In this document: one piece after another, positions 7,106-13,307 of the stretch | Layout of the letters: every line of letters starts with the position of its first letter | How positions within the stretch are numbered: position 1 is the stretch's first letter | Assembly (NCBI GenBank): GCA_014728185.1 | Contig: WJMB01000259.1 | Coordinates: 1 to 13,307, forward strand | Direction of reading: 5' to 3' | DNA from: Candidatus Coatesiibacteriota bacterium | GTDB taxonomy: Bacteria; RBG-13-66-14 | DNA: 13,307 bases | The notes under the pieces: generated by a model | The model's input: the letters and a program-made list of their open reading frames with translations, nothing else | Told to the model about the DNA's origin: nothing | Databases searched by the model: none | Translations under genes and position numbers: made by a program

Positions 7106-7134
7106 ACTATAGCAGGCTCGGGTTGGAATGGCAA
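7106..7134 (-). promoter_or_regulatory. Promoter of trpL-trpB2, near-leaderless
   Basis: Minus-strand TTGCCA (7129-7134), a 17-nt spacer, and TATAGT (7106-7111). The -10 is preceded by TGC, which makes it an extended -10. A start 8 or 9 nt after the -10 would be G7098 or A7097, the first base of the leader ATG. The promoter lies in the 52-nt gap after the stop of the small membrane protein, so trpB2 is its own transcription unit. Confidence 0.78.
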
Positions 7135-7149
7135 GGGGGGGCCAATCAC

Positions 7150-7458
7150 TCAGCGACGATTCATCAGCCGCTGCGCCGCCGAGCCGCGGGCCGCGCGCTC
7201 GTAGATGCGCTCCTGCGTGGTCGGAATGCGCGGGGAAGTGTAGCGGGACGTTGTGGGATGACATATCGCACGGTAACGGTATTCAATATCATCGTCCGTG
7301 TTGGATGATGCCTTAGGCTCACCGCCCGAGAACCAGATAAGTGAGGCAAGGAGCCCTCCGGCAATCAAGGCCGGGGTGATACCGACCCCTCCGGAAAGGA
7401 GAGGGATCAGCCCAACCACAGCACCGCCAACGAGTGAGCCGATCAGGAAACGTTTCAT
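7150..7458 (-). CDS. Small membrane protein, function unknown
   Basis: Seen: 102 residues from the ATG at 7458, with AGGTAGGA some 5-9 nt upstream as a plausible ribosome binding site. The N-terminal half has two hydrophobic Gly-rich segments (about residues 4-22 and 27-44, the first reading FLIGSLVGGAVVGLIPLL). They could form a membrane hairpin or a signal sequence plus one helix. The C-terminal half is hydrophilic, with an acidic patch (NTDDDIE) followed by many Arg and Ser. I do not recognise a family. It sits between the ubiA-family gene and the trpB2 promoter. A hairpin at 7558-7579 separates it from the upstream gene, so it may be transcribed alone. The C-terminal half could be poorly conserved, and a spurious frame is not excluded. 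Confidence 0.55.
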   Translation of the reverse strand: MKRFLIGSLVGGAVVGLIPLLSGGVGITPALIAGGLLASLIWFSGGEPKASSNTDDDIEYRYRAICHPTTSRYTSPRIPTTQERIYERAARGSAAQRLMNRR

Positions 7459-7557
7459 TGCTATCCTACCTGTTTATCAAATTTGTGAGGGTCACCTGCT
7501 ACTAGTAGTATATGTGTATTAAGTAGTCTTGGCCGTAGATTATGGTAAGCATAATGG

Positions 7558-7579
7558 GGGCCGACCAACAGGTCGGCCC
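7558..7579. terminator. Strong hairpin after the ubiA-family gene, likely terminator
   Basis: GGGCCGACC (7558-7566) pairs with GGTCGGCCC (7571-7579), a perfect 9-bp stem with loop AACA. It lies about 80 nt after the stop of the minus-strand UbiA-family gene. The T-rich side (TTCTGTCTGTTTT) is on the plus strand, where no gene precedes it. On the minus strand the stem is followed by CCATTATG, so intrinsic termination there would be weak. Confidence 0.5.
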
Positions 7580-7656
7580 TTCTGTCTGTTTTATAGCGTC
7601 CGGGAGCCGGCTCTGTCACTACTCCCATGGATGTCGCCTTCGATATACCCGTCCGC

Positions 7657-8676
7657 TCAGGGATACCGCAGGTTGAACTTCTTGCGGTAATACCAGCGTG
7701 TCAGCCAGATCACGCCGATCAGGAAGGGCAAAAACCAGAGGTGCAGCGCGGCGGCGGCCAAGGCGTAGATCAGCGTCGTCGCCTGATAGCTCAGCTTGAT
7801 GTGCCGGCGCTTGCCGTCCAAGGCCAGCATGAATAGCGGCAGGCAGAGAAGTCCGGCAAGGAGCGCCGGCCGAACCTCGAAGAGCAGCGCCGTCACCACG
7901 CTTGCCAACTGAAGAAACAGCGCCGTCCAGCGGGTGAAGGCCGGACCGAAGGTCACCGCCGAGGTGCGCTCGCCGGACTCGCGGTCGCCGCAAACGTCGA
8001 CCACGGTTGTGTTGGCGAAAACAGCGCCTACAGCCAGCATGTAGGGCAGGGCCAGGGGCCAGAAGGACGCGGTGATTTCCCGGACTATCACGTATCCGAT
8101 GGCAATGTTAAAAAACCCGTTGCCAAAGGCGTTGGCGGCGATATCCAGTATCGGTTTGCCCTTGAGCTTGACCGGCGGAGTGTTGTAGGCGAATCCAAGA
8201 GCGATCGAGGCGGCGGCGACCCAGAGGTAATCCCAGCTCTGGAAATAAAGGGCGGCCGCCAGGGCCAGACCCTGGAGAGCTAGCTGGTAGGTCCAGGCGG
8301 CGCGGCGCGAGATGTAGCCGTCGCAGATAAGAAACAGCTTGCGGTTGCGGCGGTCGGTCTCGGCGTCGTTAAGCTGGTTGTTGACGTAGATCCCGCCCAC
8401 CAACAGGGTATAGGCTACGAAGCAGAGCAGGAGGTCCAGGTCGGGAAGCAGCGTGGCGCTCCACTGGTAGGCGCCGGTTTCGACCAGGGCGTGGTAGTTG
8501 CCCAACAGCAAGAAGAGCCAGACCGGGATCAGGATCATCGGCCGCAGCAGGAAGAAATAATCCAGCACGACGAACCAGCGCGGCAGACCCAGGCCGCGAT
8601 TGGTTTTCGGACGGTCGAAGGGCACTTCTCCGTCGCCGTGGAGCCGTTCAGGTTTGCTGTGCTCGGCGTCGTTCAT
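7657..8676 (-). CDS. UbiA-family polyprenyltransferase
   Basis: Role (family knowledge): an integral membrane Mg-dependent enzyme that moves a prenyl chain from a diphosphate donor to an aromatic ring or lipid acceptor. Seen: 339 residues with about eight or nine hydrophobic segments, the first Asp-rich motif NQLNDAETDRRNRK (N103, D104, D108), the YNTPPVKLKGKP loop, and the second Asp motif DVCGDRESGERTSAV (D227, D231). Both metal-binding motifs are intact. The acceptor cannot be read from sequence. Quinone, chlorophyll-type, and geranylgeranylglyceryl phosphate synthase subgroups are all possible, and no quinone pathway gene is adjacent to decide. The start at 8676 is chosen because an extended -10 element ends 7 nt upstream and no Shine-Dalgarno sequence is present. 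A longer frame to 8781 would translate the promoter and part of a palindromic element. Confidence 0.9.
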   Translation of the reverse strand: MNDAEHSKPERLHGDGEVPFDRPKTNRGLGLPRWFVVLDYFFLLRPMILIPVWLFLLLGNYHALVETGAYQWSATLLPDLDLLLCFVAYTLLVGGIYVNNQLNDAETDRRNRKLFLICDGYISRRAAWTYQLALQGLALAAALYFQSWDYLWVAAASIALGFAYNTPPVKLKGKPILDIAANAFGNGFFNIAIGYVIVREITASFWPLALPYMLAVGAVFANTTVVDVCGDRESGERTSAVTFGPAFTRWTALFLQLASVVTALLFEVRPALLAGLLCLPLFMLALDGKRRHIKLSYQATTLIYALAAAALHLWFLPFLIGVIWLTRWYYRKKFNLRYP

Positions 8677-8683
8677 GGGGGCG

Positions 8684-8692
8684 ATGATAGCA
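8684..8692 (-). promoter_or_regulatory. Extended -10 promoter of the ubiA-family gene
   Basis: Minus-strand TGC-TATCAT (8692-8684) is followed by 7 nt (CGCCCCC) and the ATG at 8676. No good -35 lies 16-18 nt upstream, but an extended -10 can work without one. TATCAT followed by a CG-rich spacer and ATG closely matches the lpxB start region. Confidence 0.6.
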
Positions 8693-8722
8693 CATCGCTC
8701 CGCCCGACGGGGAGGGGTCGGC

Positions 8723-8905
8723 GCGGCCTCGGTAAAACCGCTTTCTCGCCGAAAACCCCCGCCCTCGCCCGGCTTTGGCACGTTTTTTGCGCAGACCCAC
8801 CTCGCCGGGAGTCAGGAGGCCCGGATTCCGCAAAAAACGTGCCAAAGCCTCCGTTCAAGGCGCCAGGGGGGTCGCCTAGCCGACGGCTGGTTTTACCGAG
8901 GCCGC
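8723..8905. repeat. 183-bp nested palindromic element
   Basis: Two perfect inverted repeats are nested. The outer arms are 8723-8739 and 8889-8905 (17 nt each, beginning GCGGCCTCGG and ending CCGAGGCCGC). The inner arms are 8771-8791 and 8829-8849 (21 nt each, with core GGCACGTTTTTTGCG), with a 37-nt centre. The stretches between arms (31 and 39 nt) are only partly complementary, with an ACCCCC/GGGGGT match. The element sits between the small membrane protein and the ubiA-family start and encodes nothing I recognise. A REP/MITE-like fold-back element or a large structured RNA are the options. Confidence 0.8.
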
Positions 8906-8941
8906 TGCGCTCAGGTTACCGCGGTCCAAGGAAGGTAAGGA

Positions 8942-8967
8942 GCGGGACCGGTTCGGTCCGGTCCCGC
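8942..8967. terminator. Hairpin after the small membrane protein gene, likely terminator
   Basis: GCGGGACCGG (8942-8951) pairs with CCGGTCCCGC (8958-8967), a perfect 10-bp GC-rich stem around TTCGGT. It begins 26 nt after the minus-strand stop codon at 8994. The following bases on the minus strand (TCCTTACCTTCC) are pyrimidine-rich but not a true T run. Confidence 0.6.
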
Positions 8968-8993
8968 GTTTATCGGGGTTTGTAGTTGGCGGA

Positions 8994-9260
8994 CTAGACG
9001 GCCATGCCGATGATGACCAGGATGTAGCCGACGGAGCGTACACCGATCAGCGCTTCGTAGATACCGGGCAGCTTGGCCATCACGACGCCCTCGGTGCCCG
9101 AGGGGATCATGTAGAGTATGTGGCTGATGGCGTACATCACGAAACCCAGGCCGACGAAGATGTATGCTTTGACGCCGGTCTTGCGATACTGGCGCAGACC
9201 GAGAATGAGAATGATGATACAAAAGACCAGGTTGACCAGGCGGATCCAGGGGAATTCCAT
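8994..9260 (-). CDS. Small three-helix membrane protein, function unknown
   Basis: Seen: 88 residues from the ATG at 9260, chosen because GGAGGGAG lies about 6-13 nt upstream. The frame also runs to 9311, but that would add a basic tail encoded over a GC-rich hairpin. Three hydrophobic segments are visible: about 6-22 (LVNLVFCIIILILGL), about 31-51 (IFVGLGFVMYAISHILYMI) and about 68-88 (IGVRSVGYILVIIGMAV). Short basic turns (RQYRKTG) lie after the first. No catalytic motif is visible and I do not know the family. It is downstream of and co-directional with the 236-residue protein (106 nt gap with a hairpin), so the two may share a transcript. It is followed by a strong hairpin. Confidence 0.7.
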   Translation of the reverse strand: MEFPWIRLVNLVFCIIILILGLRQYRKTGVKAYIFVGLGFVMYAISHILYMIPSGTEGVVMAKLPGIYEALIGVRSVGYILVIIGMAV

Positions 9261-9314
9261 CTTGCGCTCCCTCCGTTTTCGCCCCCGCGGGGCGTTGGTT
9301 TGGATAATCATCAG

Positions 9315-9346
9315 TTAAGGACAAAGCTGTTCGAGGTTGTCCTTAA
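9315..9346. repeat. Perfect 10-bp inverted repeat between two minus-strand genes
   Basis: TTAAGGACAA (9315-9324) and TTGTCCTTAA (9337-9346) flank a 12-nt centre. It lies in the 106-nt gap between the 236-residue gene and the downstream small membrane protein gene. There is no T run, so it is more likely an mRNA hairpin that separates expression of the two genes, or a protein-binding site, than a strong intrinsic terminator. Confidence 0.55.
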
Positions 9347-9366
9347 AGAGTGGGATGTTGGATTCA

Positions 9367-10077
9367 CTAGGCGTCGAAAAGCACAGTGACGGTGTCGCCC
9401 TGCTTTAATCCGAGTCGTTTGATGTCCACCGGGGTAAGCTGGGCGGTCCCGTTGCCGGTGACCCAGCTGACCTCGAAGTCGACAATTTCACCGCCTGACG
9501 AAACCAGTTTGCAGTGTTGGTGGTTCTTGAACTTTTCGCAGCCTTCCAGTCCCAGCTTGACCATGCCCGGCGGCGAGCCCAGGCCCGAGCTGCGCTTGAT
9601 GGTGAGTTGCCGGAAATCCAGACCCGTGGCGCCTCTGACTTGGGCCAGAGCGACGCGGCGCAGTCGGGGATCGAGGCTCAGCAGACCCTCGACAAACAAG
9701 GCGGCGGCCAGCAGGGGATCCTCGGCGTCTTCCCCGTCGGGTGGCTCCACGCCCCAGAGCCCGGCGACCTCGGCCAGACGGTCGTTGGAAAGGGAGCGGA
9801 TTTCATCTTTCAGGTCGGCGAGATCGATCGCCCGCAATAAGTCATCCAGCCGCTCCTCGCCGAATAGGGCGACGATGGATGCCGCTGAACCGTAGAGGAA
9901 CAGCCGCTGATCCTCCTCGCCGAGAGCGCCGTTCTTGAGGGCGGCCTCGACGGGGTGGCGGGTGTGCTGCAGGATGGTGTTGCTGATCGAGTCGGCCTGC
10001 TCGACGCGCACCCCGACGCGGGGCAGGTACTCGGCCAGCAGGTGGATAAAGCGCAAGCGGTGTTCGGTTTCGGTCAT
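9367..10077 (-). CDS. Hypothetical protein, 236 residues, cytoplasmic
   Basis: Seen: the ATG at 10077 has AGGGGTGAGG immediately upstream. No signal peptide or membrane segment is visible. Residues 1-150 are Leu/Ala/Glu-rich and look helical, with long amphipathic stretches such as RLDDLLRAIDLADLKDEI. Residues about 110-125 are an acidic linker (PPDGEDAEDP). The C-terminal third changes character and ends in a beta-like stretch, TPVDIKRLGLKQGDTVTVLF, which resembles the 'lg-l--GD-V-V' turn of AbrB-like swapped-hairpin or double-psi barrel domains. That resemblance is weak and I do not assign a function. Two Cys and paired His (CEKFKNHQHCK) lie just before this domain and might bind metal. It is likely the first gene of a unit with the small membrane protein downstream. 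A plausible promoter lies about 100 nt upstream. Confidence 0.8.
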   Translation of the reverse strand: MTETEHRLRFIHLLAEYLPRVGVRVEQADSISNTILQHTRHPVEAALKNGALGEEDQRLFLYGSAASIVALFGEERLDDLLRAIDLADLKDEIRSLSNDRLAEVAGLWGVEPPDGEDAEDPLLAAALFVEGLLSLDPRLRRVALAQVRGATGLDFRQLTIKRSSGLGSPPGMVKLGLEGCEKFKNHQHCKLVSSGGEIVDFEVSWVTGNGTAQLTPVDIKRLGLKQGDTVTVLFDA

Positions 10078-10177
10078 GTCCTCACCCCTCGAGTGCTGTT
10101 TGTCCGGAAGCGGATAACAAAGCGAAAGAGCAAATAGGTTGTTATCGCGATGATAAAAGAAATTTTTTGTATACTAA

Positions 10178-10206
10178 ATTGTTGGATACGGCTATGATAA
10201 TGTCAA
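10178..10206 (-). promoter_or_regulatory. Promoter upstream of the 236-residue protein
   Basis: Minus-strand consensus -35 TTGACA (10201-10206), a 17-nt spacer and AACAAT (10178-10183, 4 of 6 matches). This would give a 5' untranslated region of about 95 nt. That region contains an 8-bp inverted repeat, GATAACAA/TTGTTATC (10113-10120 and 10139-10146). Confidence 0.55.
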
Positions 10207-10452
10207 GGGGCATTATGCAATAAAGTCAGATTGTTTTGGCATGCAGGAATAGTGATAGGGATGCGTAATTGCTATTGTCTGTCGGCGAAATGAAGGGTCC
10301 GCAGGTCAAAAACGAACCCTATCCCGAAGATGACCGCCTCAGGTAACCGCAGACTGTAACGGCAGTGCCCGGAGATTGTTTGCCCGAAGCGGATACCCGA
10401 CCGGAGACGGGGGAATTGATCGAGTTACCTGATGATGATCTGGCAGGTATGC
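10207..10452. other. AT-rich spacer, nothing further recognised
   Basis: Between the promoter of the 236-residue gene and the rseP terminator I see no supported gene. A 64-codon plus-strand frame at 10365-10559 runs through the rseP terminator hairpin and has no credible ribosome binding site. Confidence 0.5.
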
Positions 10453-10484
10453 AAAAAAACCGGGACGGCCTGGGCCGTCCCGGT
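10453..10484 (-). terminator. Strong intrinsic terminator of rseP
   Basis: On the minus strand an 11-bp perfect stem, ACCGGGACGGC with GCCGTCCCGGT (10484-10459, loop CCAG), runs into seven consecutive T (10459-10453, counting the stem-closing base). It lies about 170 nt after the rseP stop codon. No gene is evident in the 3' untranslated stretch 10485-10654. Confidence 0.9.
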
Positions 10485-10654
10485 GGCTATCGAGAGCTGA
10501 GCTATGATCGCTTACGTCGCTTAGTGCTGGAAGTTTGGAAAAACAGGAGGGTCAGGTAGGCGTTAGAGCACCTGGGGCCTCGGAGCGGCTCTCGGTCAAT
10601 AGAGCCGATTATCCCGTTTGTGATGCTCACCGGCGGTTAGCGAGCCGGTACCTG

Positions 10655-11968
10655 TCAGAAGAACAGGCGGCTGATGTCCGAGTAGATCGCCAGGATGAAC
10701 AGCCCGCCGATCAACAGGATGCCCAGGTAGGCGAAGCCGCGCTGCACAAGCGGTGGCACGGGGCGGCGGCGGATCATCTCGGTCAGCAGCAAGGCCAGGT
10801 GGCCGCCGTCCAGGGGGAAGATGGGCAGCAGGTTGAAAATGGCCAGAATCACCGACAGTCCGGCCACGAAGCGCAGGAAGGCCGTCAGCCCCTGCTGGGC
10901 GATGCGACCGGATACGTAGGCGATCGAGATCACCGAGGCCAGGTTCTCTTTGACCCCCAGGGCGCCGGTGATCATCAGCTCCAGGCCGCCGTAGGTGTTC
11001 TCGAGCTGGGCGTAGGTCTCGTCGGCGGCCAGACCGACCCCGGCGAGGAGCCCCGGCTCGATGCGGCGGACACTGCCGCCGATGATCACCTGCTCGCCGT
11101 TGGAGAACAGCGCCGGCGGCGCCGTCAGCTCACGCTCGCCGTCGTCGCCGCGAACCATCAGCTCGACTTCCTCGGCACCATCCTCGACGGCGGCGGCGAG
11201 GGCGCCCTGCAGGTCACCCAATTCGCCGATCTCGCTCCCGTTGAAGGCGACGATGCGATCGCTGGGGCGCAAACCCGTGGCGGCGGCCTCGTCGGTGAGC
11301 CGGGTGATCACCGGCTCGATGCGCGGTCCCACGCCGATCTGGCCGTAGCCCAACTCGGGGTTCGAGTAGGGCGTTACCGTCAGGGTCAGCTCCTCGCCGC
11401 CGCGCTCGACGGTGAGGTCGAACTCCCCGCCCGTATTCATGATCACGCCCTGGGTGAGCTCGCTCCAGCTCTCGACGGGCTCGCCGTCAAGGGTCAGGAC
11501 ACGGTCACCGGCTCGCAGTCCCGCCGCCGCCGCCGGCGAGGCCTGACCCTCGGGCAGCTCCTCGACCACCCGGCCGATGACAGGCTCGTAGTAGAGCTCC
11601 TCGAACCCGGCCCAGTAGACGCCGCAGTAGATGATCAGCGCCAGGATCAGGTTGGCCAGGGGACCGGCAACGTAGACCAGCAGGCGGTGCAGACGCGGAT
11701 GGGCCAGCAGATGATGGCGCTGCTCACGCAGCGGTCCGGGCTGGTCGTCGCCGGCCAGGCGCACGTAGCCGCCCAGGGGGATCATCGAAACGCAGTAGTC
11801 GGTTTCGCCGCGCCGGGCGCCGAAGAGGCGCTTGCCGAAGCCCACACTGAAGCGCTTGACCTCGATGCCCAGCAGCTTGGCGGCCAGCATGTGACCGGCC
11901 TCGTGGATCAACACCACGGGGAAGAAGGCCAGGATGAAGTAGAGGATGGACTCGAGGATGGTCGACAC
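10655..11968 (-). CDS. rseP: RseP-type site-2 protease (intramembrane zinc metalloprotease)
   Basis: Role (family knowledge): cleaves membrane-spanning substrates such as anti-sigma factors and signal-peptide remnants inside the inner membrane. Seen: 437 residues from the GTG at 11968. They show the zinc motif HEAGH (22-26) in the first membrane helix, the conserved MIPLGGYVRLAGD segment, a second helix near VAGPLANLILALIIY, and two PDZ-like domains (LRAGDRVLTLDGEPV and LRPSDRIVAFNGSEI are their ligand-loop regions). Near the C terminus is NLLPIFPLDGGH, whose Asp (about 387) is the third zinc ligand. A final membrane helix follows. The active site is complete and two PDZ copies match the E. 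coli RseP architecture. The GTG is preferred because GGAG lies 10 nt upstream and it leaves a normal short N terminus. The open frame reaches an ATG at 12097 without a ribosome site. dxr lies just upstream on the same strand (278-nt gap), a common bacterial arrangement. Confidence 0.94.
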   Translation of the reverse strand: MSTILESILYFILAFFPVVLIHEAGHMLAAKLLGIEVKRFSVGFGKRLFGARRGETDYCVSMIPLGGYVRLAGDDQPGPLREQRHHLLAHPRLHRLLVYVAGPLANLILALIIYCGVYWAGFEELYYEPVIGRVVEELPEGQASPAAAAGLRAGDRVLTLDGEPVESWSELTQGVIMNTGGEFDLTVERGGEELTLTVTPYSNPELGYGQIGVGPRIEPVITRLTDEAAATGLRPSDRIVAFNGSEIGELGDLQGALAAAVEDGAEEVELMVRGDDGERELTAPPALFSNGEQVIIGGSVRRIEPGLLAGVGLAADETYAQLENTYGGLELMITGALGVKENLASVISIAYVSGRIAQQGLTAFLRFVAGLSVILAIFNLLPIFPLDGGHLALLLTEMIRRRPVPPLVQRGFAYLGILLIGGLFILAIYSDISRLFF

Positions 11969-12246
11969 GGGCTGATCGCTCCGTTGTGGTGGATGGTGGT
12001 CGGTTGTCGAGGTGATTATCGAGAGCCCTGGGTATCGTTGGCGGCGGTTAGTATCGGCACACCGGCGGGGGGCAAGGGGAGTATGTGCGGGCGGCATCTA
12101 TACGCCTTCAATTGCTTGATGCGCCACCAAGCAGGATCGCGAGCGTGTTGCTGAGATGGTTGTAGTTCATCCGTCCGCCATGCTCTGTGCGATTTGCTGT
12201 TCGACGTCGTGGGGTCGAGTGCATCCCCGACCGTTGGGATACGTCC

Positions 12247-13307
12247 TCAGCGGCCCGTGGGTTTCCCGATGCGGGCGGCGGCGCGCTCCCGTCCCAGCTC
12301 GAGGGCCTCGCGGACCTCGTCCAGCGTCGAGTATTCCGGCGCTCCCAGCTCCTCCAGCACGCCCTCGATAATCCGGGGGATTCCGGTGAAGGCCAAACGG
12401 CCTTCGAGGAAGGCGGCCACGGCGACCTCGTCGGCGGCGGAGAGATGGGCCGGGGCCAGTCCGCCGGCCACCCAGGCCTCCCGGGCCAGGCGCAGGGCGG
12501 GGAAGCGCTCCTCGTCGGGCGGCTCGAAGTCCAGCCGGGCGACCTCGGTCAGCTCCAGCTTGGGCGCCGGGCCGATCTCGCGATCGGGATGGGTCAGGGC
12601 GTACTGGATGGGCAGCAGCATGTCCGGCGCGCCGAGCTGGGCCAACACCGAGCCGTCGACGAACTCGACCAGGCTGTGCACCACGCTCTGTTGGTGGACC
12701 ACCACATCGACGCGCTCGACGTCGAAGAGCCAGTGGGCCTCGATCAGCTCCAGCCCCTTGTTGAAGAGCGTCGCCGAGTCGATGGTTATCTTGGCCCCCA
12801 TGCTCCAGTTGGGATGCTTTAACGCTTGGCGGGGAGTGATCCCGCTGAGGTCGTACACCTCCCGAAACGGTCCCCCCGAGGCGGTCAGGATCAGCCGGGC
12901 CACCCGGGCGTTGTCCGCACCCTGTAGGCACTGCCAGATCGCCGAGTGCTCGGAGTCCACGGGCAGCAGCTCCACGTCGTGACGCTCGGCGGCGGCGGTG
13001 AACAGTCCGCCGGCGGCGACCAGGACCTCCTTGTTGGCCAGGGCGATGTCCTTGCCGGCGACCATCGCCGCATGGACCGCCTCCAGTCCCACCGAGCCCG
13101 AGCTGGCCGCCACGAAGGTGTCCGCGTTCTTCAGCCCGGCAAGGGCGAGTAGTCCTTCAGCTCCGGAGGCCACGCGTGTCGGCAGCCCCTCCTGGTCCAA
13201 GGCCTCCTCCAGTCGTCCCGCGGCTTTCTCGACGTAGAGCACGGCCAGCTCGGGGCGGAACTCCCGGCACTGGGCCAGGACATCCTCGACCTCGTCCAGG
13301 GCGGCGA
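12247..13307 (-). CDS. dxr: 1-deoxy-D-xylulose 5-phosphate reductoisomerase, 5' end outside window
   Basis: Role (family knowledge): the NADPH- and divalent-metal-dependent conversion of DXP to 2-C-methyl-D-erythritol 4-phosphate, the committed step of the MEP isoprenoid pathway (also called IspC). Seen: about 352 residues, open to the window edge. The beginning continues in frame as an EFRPELAVL stretch before the first in-window start-like codon at 13242, so the gene is cut by the window and does not start there. Motifs in order: AASSGSVGLEAVHAA, ALANKEVLVAAG, the metal and substrate site PVDSEHSAIWQCL, TASGGPF, HPNWSMGAKITIDSATLFNKGLELIEAHWLF, and VVVHQQSVVHSLVEFVDGSVLAQLGAPDM. The Asp/Glu/Ser/Asn/Lys active-site residues seen in the family are all present. 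The N-terminal NADPH loop (GSTGSIG type) lies outside. About 35 residues are expected to be missing. Its products could feed the prenyl donor of the UbiA-family enzyme. Confidence 0.96.
   Translation of the reverse strand, partial: AALDEVEDVLAQCREFRPELAVLYVEKAAGRLEEALDQEGLPTRVASGAEGLLALAGLKNADTFVAASSGSVGLEAVHAAMVAGKDIALANKEVLVAAGGLFTAAAERHDVELLPVDSEHSAIWQCLQGADNARVARLILTASGGPFREVYDLSGITPRQALKHPNWSMGAKITIDSATLFNKGLELIEAHWLFDVERVDVVVHQQSVVHSLVEFVDGSVLAQLGAPDMLLPIQYALTHPDREIGPAPKLELTEVARLDFEPPDEERFPALRLAREAWVAGGLAPAHLSAADEVAVAAFLEGRLAFTGIPRIIEGVLEELGAPEYSTLDEVREALELGRERAAARIGKPTGR

Noticed and set aside
10105..10125. lac operator-like string (AGCGGATAACAA)
   Set aside because: Only a partial match, no lac-type gene is nearby, and the local inverted repeat has different symmetry.
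10365..10559. 64-codon plus-strand frame
   Set aside because: It includes the rseP terminator stem and poly-A/T tract and lacks a ribosome site.
10535..12154. Long plus-strand frame of 539 codons
   Set aside because: It is the antisense shadow of rseP; its Gln/Gly/Val/Asp-rich product matches no family, while the minus strand carries HEAGH, PDZ and LDGG motifs.

Overview
The window is GC-rich bacterial DNA. Its genes suggest a diderm (Gram-negative-type) bacterium. It carries a lipid A disaccharide synthase (lpxB), an MsbA-like half-size ABC exporter, a RseP-type site-2 protease, and dxr of the non-mevalonate isoprenoid pathway. I cannot place it in a phylum from these genes. Several small proteins are unfamiliar, and some transcripts look leaderless, which would fit a poorly sampled lineage, but that is inference.

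Layout. All large genes but one lie on the minus strand. 98-1891 is the ABC exporter. About 1.1 kb of more AT-rich DNA without a convincing gene follows, and then lpxB (3020-4141), whose promoter abuts its ATG. A short plus-strand block holds tRNA-Gly(CCC) (4368-4442) with its own promoter and terminator, and a secreted, probably beta-rich protein (4747-5337) with a strong terminator. Back on the minus strand come a stand-alone TrpB2-type tryptophan synthase beta chain (5470-6846) and its leader (6887-7097), a small membrane protein (7150-7458), a UbiA-family prenyltransferase (7657-8676), a 183-bp nested palindromic element (8723-8905), a small three-helix membrane protein (8994-9260), an unrecognised 236-residue protein (9367-10077), rseP (10655-11968) and the 3' part of dxr (12247 to the window edge).

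The most interesting feature is the trpB2 leader. It encodes a 39-residue peptide with three consecutive Trp codons, followed by six RNA segments. They can fold either as 1:2, 3:4 and 5:6 (5:6 being an intrinsic terminator) or as 2:3 and 4:5 (antitermination). This is a trp attenuator with a two-step relay in place of the four-segment E. coli layout, and it controls a solitary trpB2. Its promoter places the start site at or next to the peptide's AUG, so the leader peptide is probably read from a leaderless mRNA. The lpxB and ubiA-family genes show the same tight -10-to-ATG arrangement without a Shine-Dalgarno sequence, while other genes here have normal ribosome binding sites.

Gene cooperation. 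lpxB and the ABC exporter could both serve lipid A synthesis and export. dxr makes isoprenoid precursors that could feed the UbiA-family enzyme. dxr next to rseP is a familiar bacterial gene order.
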